A DNA stretch of 64,000 nucleotides from Pseudomonas syringae. Lineage in GTDB: Bacteria; Pseudomonadota; Gammaproteobacteria; Pseudomonadales; Pseudomonadaceae. A program made the position numbers and the translations under genes. Below, one piece after another: positions 40,797-48,180 of the stretch (within the stretch, counting starts at the first letter, position 1; each line of letters opens with the position of its first letter). The notes beneath the pieces are model-generated. The model was not told the origin of the DNA. It searched no databases and was given only the letters and a program-made list of their open reading frames with translations. The DNA lies in assembly GCF_023278085.1 (NCBI RefSeq), contig NZ_CP066265.1:186001-250000 (forward strand), written 5' to 3'.

Positions 40797-40882
40797 TTCA
40801 GGCCTGAAACCCGTCTGGCAACATTGACGGGCTTCAGCGGTCTTTATTGAGTGGATATTTTTTCCGAGGAAGGAGTTTCGTC

Positions 40883-41080
40883 ATGAAGATCGCTGCCCTG
40901 GCTCTGCTCAGCTGTATTGCACTGGCTGGCTGTACCGGTTCTGGCTCGCACGCCAGGACGTGTCAACTATTCAGCCCGGCCCCGGTGAATGTGCCAACGA
41001 CCGAAAATACCCAACGGGTCGAGGCGCATGTCACGGGTGAACCGGCCGACGACAGTAAACAGGAACAGAACTGCCCCTGA
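40883..41080 (+). CDS. very small lipoprotein of unknown function
   Basis: The 65-residue protein has a signal peptide with lipobox LAGC (Cys16), a short polar mature part and a Cys near the C terminus (QNCP). The ATG at MKIAALA follows GAAGGAG at good spacing. It is one of three consecutive small lipoproteins between pgk and fba. Function unknown. Confidence 0.7.
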   Translation: MKIAALALLSCIALAGCTGSGSHARTCQLFSPAPVNVPTTENTQRVEAHVTGEPADDSKQEQNCP

Positions 41081-41110
41081 TACACCGGTTTGGCAGGGCA
41101 GGCAGGAGAA

Positions 41111-41440
41111 ATGATGAAAGGCTTGTTGGCCCTTGTGGCTTTGGCGGCGCTTGGCGGTTGTTCGAGCATGAGCACTCCGCAGCAGAACGACCCGTGGAAT
41201 CGCTGGGTTTGCGACAGCAACGCCGAGGTTCACTGGCGTTACATCGACTCGGCCCAAAAGGAAGTCGACGTGCGTTTGAATCAAAGCGATCAGGTGTTCA
41301 GGCTCAAGGCTGAACCTGGCGCTGCCAGTGGCACGCTGTACAGTAATAATGTGTTGGCATTCGTCAACAAGGGTAGCGAAGGCCTGATCTACTGGGACGC
41401 TACCAACGATCTGATTGGTCGCGGCTGCAAGGCCCGATAA
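41111..41440 (+). CDS. MliC-family lysozyme inhibitor lipoprotein
   Basis: The 109-residue precursor has a lipobox LGGC (about residue 17) and a compact beta-barrel domain with the MliC pattern: WVCDSNAEVHWRY, a SGTLYSNNVLAFVNKGSEGLIYW segment, and a closing Cys in GRGCKA that can pair with the first. MliC proteins inhibit C-type lysozyme from the envelope. AGGAG lies 4 nt before the first of two ATGs. An LprI-like protein (another lysozyme-inhibitor-type family) lies 2.3 kb away, beyond fba. Confidence 0.83.
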   Translation: MMKGLLALVALAALGGCSSMSTPQQNDPWNRWVCDSNAEVHWRYIDSAQKEVDVRLNQSDQVFRLKAEPGAASGTLYSNNVLAFVNKGSEGLIYWDATNDLIGRGCKAR

Positions 41441-41554
41441 ACCGGACCCATGGCACACACGCTTGGTCCTTGCGGCCAATGCTTATAACTTGAATAGCGG
41501 CCGCCACTACGGCAGGCTGCACGATCAACGACCCTACCGGGAGAGAGACAGACA

Positions 41555-42619
41555 ATGGCACTTATCAGCATGCGCCAGATGTTGGACCACGCAGCCGAAT
41601 TCGGCTATGGCGTTCCAGCTTTCAACGTAAACAACCTGGAACAGATGCGCGCCATTATGGAAGCGGCCGACAAGACCGACTCCCCGGTGATCGTTCAGGC
41701 TTCGGCCGGTGCCCGCAAATACGCCGGTGCTCCGTTTCTGCGTCACCTGATCCTTGCGGCCATCGAAGAATTCCCGCACATCCCGGTGGTCATGCACCAG
41801 GATCACGGCACCAGCCCCGACATCTGCCAGCGCTCGATCCAGTTGGGATTCAGTTCGGTCATGATGGACGGTTCGCTGCGTGAAGACGGCAAGTCCCCGG
41901 CCGATTACGACTACAACGTCGACGTCACCCGTCGTGTGGTGTCCTTCGCTCACGCCTGCGGCGTTTCCGTGGAAGGCGAGCTGGGCGTGCTGGGTTCGCT
42001 GGAAACCGGCATGGCCGGTGAAGAAGACGGCGTGGGCGCTGAAGGCGTTCTGGATCACAGCCAGATGCTGACTGACCCGGAAGAAGCCGCTGACTTCGTC
42101 AAACGCACTCAGGTCGATGCCCTGGCCATCGCCATCGGTACCAGCCACGGCGCTTACAAGTTCACCAAGCCGCCTACCGGCGACATCCTGGCGATCGAGC
42201 GCATCAAAGAGATTCACAAGCGTATCCCGAACACTCACCTGGTGATGCACGGTTCTTCGTCGGTCCCTCAGGAATGGCTGAAGATCATCAACGAGTTCGG
42301 CGGCGACATCAAAGAAACCTACGGCGTGCCGGTCGAAGAAATCGTTGAAGGTATCAAGCACGGCGTGCGCAAGGTCAACATCGACACCGACCTGCGTCTG
42401 GCGTCCACCGGTGCCATCCGCGAGTTCATGGCCAAGCACCCGAGCGAGTTCGACCCGCGCAAGTATCTGGCAAAAACGGTCTCGGCCATGCGTGATGTGT
42501 GTATCGCCCGTTACGAAGCCTTCGGCACCGCTGGCAACGCCTCGAAGATCAAACCGATCTCCCTGGACGCCATGTTCGAACGCTACGCCCGTGGCGAGCT
42601 GGATGCCAAGGTCAACTGA
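41555..42619 (+). CDS. fba: fructose-1,6-bisphosphate aldolase, class II
   Basis: The 354-residue zinc-dependent aldolase has [11 protein letters not shown], the metal/catalytic HQDHG motif (about 81-85), [29 protein letters not shown] and HGSSSVP. It belongs to the class-IIB branch usual in Pseudomonas. GGGAGAGAG precedes the ATG. It closes the carbon cluster and is followed by a clear terminator. Confidence 0.97.
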   Translation: MALISMRQMLDHAAEFGYGVPAFNVNNLEQMRAIMEAADKTDSPVIVQASAGARKYAGAPFLRHLILAAIEEFPHIPVVMHQDHGTSPDICQRSIQLGFSSVMMDGSLREDGKSPADYDYNVDVTRRVVSFAHACGVSVEGELGVLGSLETGMAGEEDGVGAEGVLDHSQMLTDPEEAADFVKRTQVDALAIAIGTSHGAYKFTKPPTGDILAIERIKEIHKRIPNTHLVMHGSSSVPQEWLKIINEFGGDIKETYGVPVEEIVEGIKHGVRKVNIDTDLRLASTGAIREFMAKHPSEFDPRKYLAKTVSAMRDVCIARYEAFGTAGNASKIKPISLDAMFERYARGELDAKVN

Positions 42620-42634
42620 GTTGACTGAGCACTG

Positions 42635-42663
42635 AAAAAACCCGCAGAAATGCGGGTTTTTTT
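42635..42663 (+). terminator. fba terminator
   Basis: AAAACCCGCA-GAAA-TGCGGGTTTT with a following T-run forms a strong hairpin 16 bp after the fba stop. Confidence 0.9.
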
Positions 42664-42698
42664 ATGTCGGTTCAAAAGTAGCTGCGCGGTGAATGGAG

Positions 42699-43260
42699 GT
42701 GACGCGGAGCGTCACGAACGGCATTCCCACGCTGGAGCGTGAGGAACGATGCCCAACTATCGCGCCCATGCTCCGCGTGGGCATGCCGTTCTGGACGCTC
42801 TTGAGTTGACTATCGTGCCCATGCTCCGCGTTGGTACGCAGTTGGTGACGCTCCGCGTCACAAATCTTCAGTCTGGCGAGACAGTTGGCGTAACCGAAGC
42901 TCAGGCCTGAACCTCGTACGGCCTGAATCAGGCGTCAAGGCTCCAGTATGTGACGCAGAGCGTCACGAAATGCATTCCCACGCTGGAGCGTGAGGAACGA
43001 TAATGCGCAACTATCGTGCCCATGCTCCGCGTGGGCATGCCGTTCTGGACGCTCTTGAGTTGACTATCGTGCCAATGCTCCGCGTTGGTACGCAGTTGGT
43101 GACGCTCTGCGTCACAAATCTTAAGTCTGGCGAGACAGTTCGCGTAACCGAAGCTCAGGCCTGAACCTCGTACGGCCTGAATCAGGCGTCAAGGCTCCAG
43201 TATGTGACGCAGAGCGTCACGAAATGCATTCCTGCGGGGAGCGTAGGAACGATCATGTTA
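42699..43260. repeat. tandem duplication of a ~252-bp block of hairpin repeats
   Basis: Two nearly identical units (42699-42949, 251 bp; 42950-43203, 254 bp) are followed by the start of a third (43204 to about 43260). Each carries GTGACGC-type, CACGCTGGAGCGTG-type and CCCATGCTCCGCGTGGG-type hairpins plus a non-palindromic segment containing GGCCTGAATCAGGC. No reading frame is kept. With the fba terminator this accounts for the 670-bp gap. Confidence 0.92.
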
Positions 43261-43289
43261 CCCGTGCTCTGCGTACGCCCTTGAAGTGC

Positions 43290-43709
43290 TTAGGCGCTTT
43301 TCATCAACCCGGCACACGCTGCCTTGTAAGCTTCGTGTTGGTACTTGTTCAGCGTGCCTGGCAGGGCGAAGTTGTGTTTCTTGTTCTGCGCATTGACGGT
43401 CTGTGGTGAGATCAGGAGTACTTCGCAATCTGACATCAGCTGGAAGATGGTTTCGATCTTGAAGGTGGTCGGGCCGCCAGCGAACTCGCCTTTTTTGCTG
43501 CGCTTCTTGATGACCACATGGCTGATGCCGTTTTCACGCACGAAACCGGCGAGTTGCGTGGCGAAGGCTTTGACGTTGACGGCCTCGTCATCGTCCTCCA
43601 GCGCCAGTTTCTTCGTGGCGAGCGGCAGGTGCTCAATGTCGCCGTTACGTCGAGTGGCGAGGGCAAAAATGGCCTCACTGCCTTTGATTTCTACACCGCA
43701 AATAATCAT
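43290..43709 (-). CDS. DUF3010-family protein
   Basis: The 139-residue soluble protein is a DUF3010 member (MIICGVEIKGSEAIFAL, KKRSKKGEFAGGPTTFKIE, LISPQTVNAQNKKH, KYQHEAYKAA). The alternating strands and the GVEIKGSEAI start resemble an RNase-H-like core (inference from the pattern), but function is not established. Codon use is normal for the genome. It reads toward the repeat array. Confidence 0.83.
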   Translation of the reverse strand: MIICGVEIKGSEAIFALATRRNGDIEHLPLATKKLALEDDDEAVNVKAFATQLAGFVRENGISHVVIKKRSKKGEFAGGPTTFKIETIFQLMSDCEVLLISPQTVNAQNKKHNFALPGTLNKYQHEAYKAACAGLMKSA

Positions 43710-43764
43710 GAGAAAACCTGATGAGCTCGTTCATATAAAGAAGCAGGTTATCCCATCGTAGACG

Positions 43765-44175
43765 TTATTCCTGTGCAATCGACTCCAGGTACTCCGAGCG
43801 TTCGTCACTCATGCGCGCAATGCAGTCGTTTTCGCTGATGGTGAAGGCCTTGCTGCCTGCTGCAGAAGGGAAGACTTCAACCGCGCAGTCGGCGTCACGC
43901 AGCTTCTCCCACGCCTGCTGGGCAGTTTTGAGTTTGCTCGTAAAATCGTTGAATTGCGTCTTGTTGGCGACGAACTGGGATTGAACACGCTTGAGCAGGT
44001 TGTCGAAATTTTCCTTGAGCAATTGTTCAGCGGTGGTCCGGCTGTAAACCGAGCACTCCAGCGTCTGCTTGTCGTCTTCGACACCGTCGCACGGCGTGGC
44101 ATCCGGGTTCTGAGCAGCCTGCACGCCTGTCACAGCCGTTGCCATCAGGGCCAGGGTCAGCAAAAACGTTTTCAT
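43765..44175 (-). CDS. LprI-like (DUF1311) periplasmic protein
   Basis: The 136-residue precursor has a signal peptide (cleaved near VQA-AQ) and the LprI N-terminal-type domain: conserved cysteines (TPCDGVEDDKQTLECS, DADCAVE, NDCIARM) and the helix QAWEKLRDADC. LprI of Mycobacterium inhibits lysozyme; most DUF1311 proteins are untested. The ATG was chosen because GGAGCGA lies 6 nt upstream. It is divergent from the dipeptidase-like gene. Confidence 0.82.
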   Translation of the reverse strand: MKTFLLTLALMATAVTGVQAAQNPDATPCDGVEDDKQTLECSVYSRTTAEQLLKENFDNLLKRVQSQFVANKTQFNDFTSKLKTAQQAWEKLRDADCAVEVFPSAAGSKAFTISENDCIARMSDERSEYLESIAQE

Positions 44176-44403
44176 CGAGTCGCTCCGATCCATTGATACG
44201 CCTGATTCTGTCTCAAGCGCGAGACAATGAACAGGTTTACGACACCGCCCGGCGAAGTGCTGTCGCCCTTTGTCGCATCTTGACGCTTTCGGCAAACCCC
44301 CTGTCGTTTTTGCACCCGGCTCGCCCAACCCTCCGGCATATGCTGACCCTATTAGCGCCGACAGCCGATTCGGTGCGCCGCAAGCAAAAAAGGGGACAGC
44401 CTG

Positions 44404-45381
44404 ATGAGCCCAGCCGAACTGCACGCCGACAGCATCGTTATTGACGGGCTGATCATCGCCAAGTGGAACCGCGAGCTGTTTGAAGACATGCGCAAGGGTG
44501 GCCTGACCATGGCCAATTGCACCGTGTCGGTATGGGAAGGCTTCCAGGCCACCATCAACAGCATCTGCACCAGCCAGAAACTGATGCGCGAAAACAGCGA
44601 CCTGGTCATGCCGGTGCATACTACCGCCGACATCCGCAAGGCTAAGGAGCTGGGCAAGACCGGCATCCTGTTCGGCTTCCAGAATGCGCACGCCTACGAA
44701 GACCAGATCGGCTATGTCGAGATCTTCAAGAAGCTCGGCGTCGGCATCGTGCAGCTGTGCTACAACACCCAGAATCTGGTCGGCACCGGCTGCTACGAGC
44801 GCGACGGCGGGCTTTCGGGTTTCGGGCGTGAAATTGTCACCGAAATGAACCGTGTCGGCGTCATGTGCGACCTGTCCCACGTCGGCTCGAAAACCTCCGA
44901 AGAAGTCATTCTCGAATCGAAGAAACCGGTCTGCTACTCCCATTGCCTGCCGTCCGGCCTCAAGGAACATCCGCGCAACAAGTCCGACGCCGAACTGAAG
45001 TTCATTGCCGACCACGGCGGCTTTGTCGGCGTGACCATGTTCGCGCCCTTCCTGGCCAAGGGCATTGAGTCGACCATCGACGATTACGCCGAAGCCATCG
45101 AGTACGTGATGAACATCGTGGGCGAGGACGCCATCGGTATCGGCACCGATTTCACTCAGGGCCACGGTCAGGACTTTTTCGAATACCTGACCCACGACAA
45201 AGGCTACGCCCGCCGCCTGACCAGCTTCGGCAAGATCATCAACCCGCTGGGTATCCGCACCGTGGGCGAGTTTCCCAATCTGACGGAAACCCTGCTCAAG
45301 CGCGGCCACCCCGAGCGCGTGGTGCGCAAGATCATGGGCGAGAACTGGGTCAACGTGCTGACCGACGTCTGGGGCGAGTAA
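44404..45381 (+). CDS. M19 (renal dipeptidase)-like protein of the glycine-betaine cluster
   Basis: The 325-residue TIM-barrel protein resembles membrane dipeptidases (peptidase M19). Retained residues include His159 (DLSHVG), His180 (YSHC) and the Asp of GIGTDF. The usual first-metal motif DGHND reads DGLII (residues 14-18) and the bridging Glu is Gln93 (FGFQNA). This suggests an altered or mononuclear metal site and perhaps a different substrate. P. aeruginosa has an orthologous gene at the same place before dgcA. Its biochemical role in betaine catabolism is unknown. GGGGA precedes the ATG. Confidence 0.85.
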   Translation: MSPAELHADSIVIDGLIIAKWNRELFEDMRKGGLTMANCTVSVWEGFQATINSICTSQKLMRENSDLVMPVHTTADIRKAKELGKTGILFGFQNAHAYEDQIGYVEIFKKLGVGIVQLCYNTQNLVGTGCYERDGGLSGFGREIVTEMNRVGVMCDLSHVGSKTSEEVILESKKPVCYSHCLPSGLKEHPRNKSDAELKFIADHGGFVGVTMFAPFLAKGIESTIDDYAEAIEYVMNIVGEDAIGIGTDFTQGHGQDFFEYLTHDKGYARRLTSFGKIINPLGIRTVGEFPNLTETLLKRGHPERVVRKIMGENWVNVLTDVWGE

Positions 45382-45464
45382 CCCGCCAGCCATACCTAAT
45401 CGAATTGAGCCCCCATGGCCTTAACGGCGGTGGGTGTAACCCGAATCATCTGGAGTTTGACCCC

Positions 45465-45995
45465 ATGGCTAAAATCGCCCCGCAACTGCCCATCGAAGTC
45501 GACAGCGAAACCGGCGTCTGGACCTCCGATGCATTGCCGATGCTCTACGTGCCACGGCACTTTTTCGTCAACAATCACATGGGCATCGAAGAAGTACTGG
45601 GCGCCGATGCCTACGCCGACATTCTCTACAAGGCGGGTTACAAATCCGCCTGGCACTGGTGTGAAAAAGAAGCCGAGTGCCATGGTCTGGAAGGCGTCGC
45701 GGTGTTCGAACACTACATGAAGCGCCTGTCGCAACGCGGCTGGGGGCTGTTCAGGATTCAGGACATCGACATCGAGAAAGGCACCGCCAGCGTGAAGCTT
45801 GAGCACTCCTGCTTTGTGTACGTCTACGGCAAGGTCGGGCGCAAGGTCGATTACATGTTCACCGGCTGGTTCGCCGGGGCGATGGACCAGATTCTCGCGG
45901 CCAGCGGCAGCTCGATTCGTACCGTCGCCGAGCAGGTTTACGGGGGTTCCGAAGAAGGCCACGACGACGGTCTGTTTGTCGTCAAGCCGCTGTAA
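45465..45995 (+). CDS. conserved protein of the dimethylglycine cluster (DUF5943-type)
   Basis: The 176-residue soluble protein (MAKIAPQLPIEVDSETGVWT) lies between the dipeptidase-like gene and dgcA, 15 bp before the latter, as in P. aeruginosa. It has a Trp/His/Cys-rich centre (SAWHWCEKEAECHG) and a V4R-like C-terminal half (HSCFVYVYGKVGRKVDYMFTGWFAG). The start was set at the ATG with a TGGAG site 9 nt upstream. Constant linkage to dgcA suggests an accessory or maturation role, which is inference. Confidence 0.8.
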   Translation: MAKIAPQLPIEVDSETGVWTSDALPMLYVPRHFFVNNHMGIEEVLGADAYADILYKAGYKSAWHWCEKEAECHGLEGVAVFEHYMKRLSQRGWGLFRIQDIDIEKGTASVKLEHSCFVYVYGKVGRKVDYMFTGWFAGAMDQILAASGSSIRTVAEQVYGGSEEGHDDGLFVVKPL

Positions 45996-46010
45996 ATCGA
46001 GGATCGGGTT

Positions 46011-48071
46011 ATGGCTTTCGAAGCGATGTTCCAGCCGATCCAGATCGGCAAACTGACGATCCGCAATCGCGTGCTGAGTACCGCGCACGCCGAGGTTTAT
46101 GCCACTGACGGCGGCATGACCACGGACCGTTACGTGAAGTATTACGAAGAGAAGGCCAAGGGCGGTATCGGTCTGGCCATCTGCGGCGGCTCTTCAAGCG
46201 TGGCCATCGACAGCCCGCAAGGCTGGTGGAAATCGGTCAATCTGGCGACTGACAGGATCATCCCGCACTTTCAGAACCTCGCCGATGCCATGCACAAGCA
46301 CGGCGCCAAGATCATGATCCAGATTACCCACATGGGCCGTCGTTCACGCTGGGATGGCGATCACTGGCCGACCCTGCTGTCGCCGTCGGGCATTCGTGAG
46401 CCGGTGCACCGCGCAACCTGCAAAACCATCGAGCCGGAAGAGATCTGGCGGGTGATCGGCAACTACGCCAGTGCAGCCGCTCGCGCCAAGGCCGGTGGTC
46501 TGGATGGCGTCGAGCTGTCGGCCGTGCATCAGCACATGATCGACCAGTTCTGGAGCCCGCGCGTCAACAAGCGCACCGATGAGTGGGGCGGTAGCTTCGA
46601 GAATCGCATGCGCTTCGGCCTCGAAGTCATCAAAGCGGTGCGCAAGGAAGTCGGCCCTGATTTCTGCGTCGGTTTGCGCATCTGCGGCGACGAGTTTCAC
46701 CCTGATGGCCTGAGCCACGAGGACATGAAGCAGATCGCCAAATATTACGACGACACCGGCATGATCGATTTCCTCGGCGTGGTGGGTTCGGGGTGCGACA
46801 CCCACAACACCCTGGCCAACGTCATCCCGAACATGAGTTATCCACCGGAGCCGTTCCTGCACCTGGCGGCCGGCATCAAGGCAGTGGTCAAGGCGCCGGT
46901 GCTGCACGCGCAGAACATCAAGGACCCGAATCAGGCGACGCGGATTCTGGAAGGCGGCTACGTCGACATGGTCGGTATGACCCGCGCGCACATCGCTGAT
47001 CCGCACCTGATCGCCAAGATCAAGATGGGGCAGATCGATCAGATCAAACAGTGCGTCGGCGCCAACTACTGCATCGATCGTCAATATCAGGGGCTGGATG
47101 TGCTGTGCATCCAGAACGCCGCCACGTCCCGCGAATACATGGGCGTGCCGCACATCATCGAAAAATCTGCCGGGCCGAAGCGCAAGGTGGTCGTGGTCGG
47201 TGCCGGGCCGGCGGGCATGGAAGCGGCGCGGGTCTCTGCCGAGCGCGGTCACGATGTGACGCTGTTCGAAAAGAAGGCGTTTATCGGCGGCCAGATCACG
47301 ACTGCATCGAAGGCACCACAGCGCGACCAGATTGCGGGCATCACGCGCTGGTTCCAGCTGGAACTGGCGCGCCTGAAGGTCGACCTGCGGCTCGGGACTG
47401 CGGCCGATGCGGCGACCATTCTGGACCTGCGCCCGGACATCGTGGTGCTGGCCGTGGGCGGTCATCCGTTTCTGGAGCAGAACGAACACTGGGGCGCGGC
47501 AGAAGGGCTGGTGGTCAGCAGCTGGGACGTGCTGGACGGCAAGGTCGCGCCGGGCAAGAACGTGCTGGTCTACGACACCATCTGCGAGTTCACCGGCATG
47601 TCGGTGGCTGACTTTCTGGCCGACAAGGGTTGCCAGGTCGAAATCGTTACCGATGACATCAAACCGGGTGTCGCGATTGGCGGCACCTCATTCCCGACCT
47701 ACTACCGCAGCATGTACCCCAAGGAAGTGATCATGACCGGCGACATGATGCTGGAAAAGGTCTATCGCGAGGGCGACAAGCTGGTGGCGGTGCTGGAAAA
47801 CGAATACACCGGCGCCAAGGAAGAGCGCGTTGTCGATCAGGTGGTAGTGGAAAACGGTGTGCGTCCGGACGAAGCGATCTACTACGCGCTCAAGGAAGGC
47901 TCGCGCAACAAGGGCCAGATCGACATCGACGCGCTGTTCGCCATTCAGCCGCAGCCTTCATTGAGCCAGCCGGGTGACGGTTACCTGCTGTTTCGTATCG
48001 GCGACTGCGTGGCGCAACGCAACACCCATGCAGCGATCTACGACGGCTTGCGGCTGTGTAAGGATTTCTGA
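46011..48071 (+). CDS. dgcA: dimethylglycine demethylase subunit DgcA
   Basis: The 686-residue flavoprotein is of the trimethylamine/dimethylamine dehydrogenase type. It has an N-terminal FMN-binding TIM barrel (FQPIQIGKLTIRNRVLSTAH; AAARAKAGGLDGVELSAVH), a [4Fe-4S] cysteine cluster in the middle (about 350-375: CVGANYCIDRQ, DVLCIQNA), and a C-terminal FAD/NAD-like Rossmann domain (VVVVGAGPAGMEAARVSAE). With DgcB it converts dimethylglycine to sarcosine in glycine-betaine catabolism. A GAGGAT-type ribosome-binding site precedes it. Confidence 0.93.
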   Translation: MAFEAMFQPIQIGKLTIRNRVLSTAHAEVYATDGGMTTDRYVKYYEEKAKGGIGLAICGGSSSVAIDSPQGWWKSVNLATDRIIPHFQNLADAMHKHGAKIMIQITHMGRRSRWDGDHWPTLLSPSGIREPVHRATCKTIEPEEIWRVIGNYASAAARAKAGGLDGVELSAVHQHMIDQFWSPRVNKRTDEWGGSFENRMRFGLEVIKAVRKEVGPDFCVGLRICGDEFHPDGLSHEDMKQIAKYYDDTGMIDFLGVVGSGCDTHNTLANVIPNMSYPPEPFLHLAAGIKAVVKAPVLHAQNIKDPNQATRILEGGYVDMVGMTRAHIADPHLIAKIKMGQIDQIKQCVGANYCIDRQYQGLDVLCIQNAATSREYMGVPHIIEKSAGPKRKVVVVGAGPAGMEAARVSAERGHDVTLFEKKAFIGGQITTASKAPQRDQIAGITRWFQLELARLKVDLRLGTAADAATILDLRPDIVVLAVGGHPFLEQNEHWGAAEGLVVSSWDVLDGKVAPGKNVLVYDTICEFTGMSVADFLADKGCQVEIVTDDIKPGVAIGGTSFPTYYRSMYPKEVIMTGDMMLEKVYREGDKLVAVLENEYTGAKEERVVDQVVVENGVRPDEAIYYALKEGSRNKGQIDIDALFAIQPQPSLSQPGDGYLLFRIGDCVAQRNTHAAIYDGLRLCKDF

Positions 48072-48074
48072 CGG

Positions 48075-48172
48075 CAGTTACAAGCTTTTAGCTTGAAGCG
48101 GCAAGTAAAAGCCTTCGCTCAGAGCTTTTTCTTGCAGCTTGTCGCTTGAAGCTTGCAGCTCGCGTCTTGAGG
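48075..48172. repeat. AGCTTG-rich palindromic repeat between dgcA and dgcB
   Basis: The 109-bp gap holds mirrored copies of GCTTGAAGC/GCAAGCTTGCAGC-like words (ACAAGCTTTTAGCTTGAAGC and GCTTGTCGCTTGAAGCTTGC), a common Pseudomonas intergenic palindrome family. It interrupts an otherwise tight operon and may form an mRNA hairpin. Confidence 0.7.
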
Positions 48173-48180
48173 GCAACGTG

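Noticed and set aside
42699..43260. Possible CRISPR array
   Set aside because: The repeats are ~252-bp tandem units made of hairpin modules, not short repeats with unique spacers, and no cas genes are nearby.
44176..45393. An upstream in-frame extension of the LprI-like gene (542 codons in all)
   Set aside because: The extension is antisense to the dipeptidase-like gene. The ATG at 44175 has a good ribosome-binding site and signal peptide.
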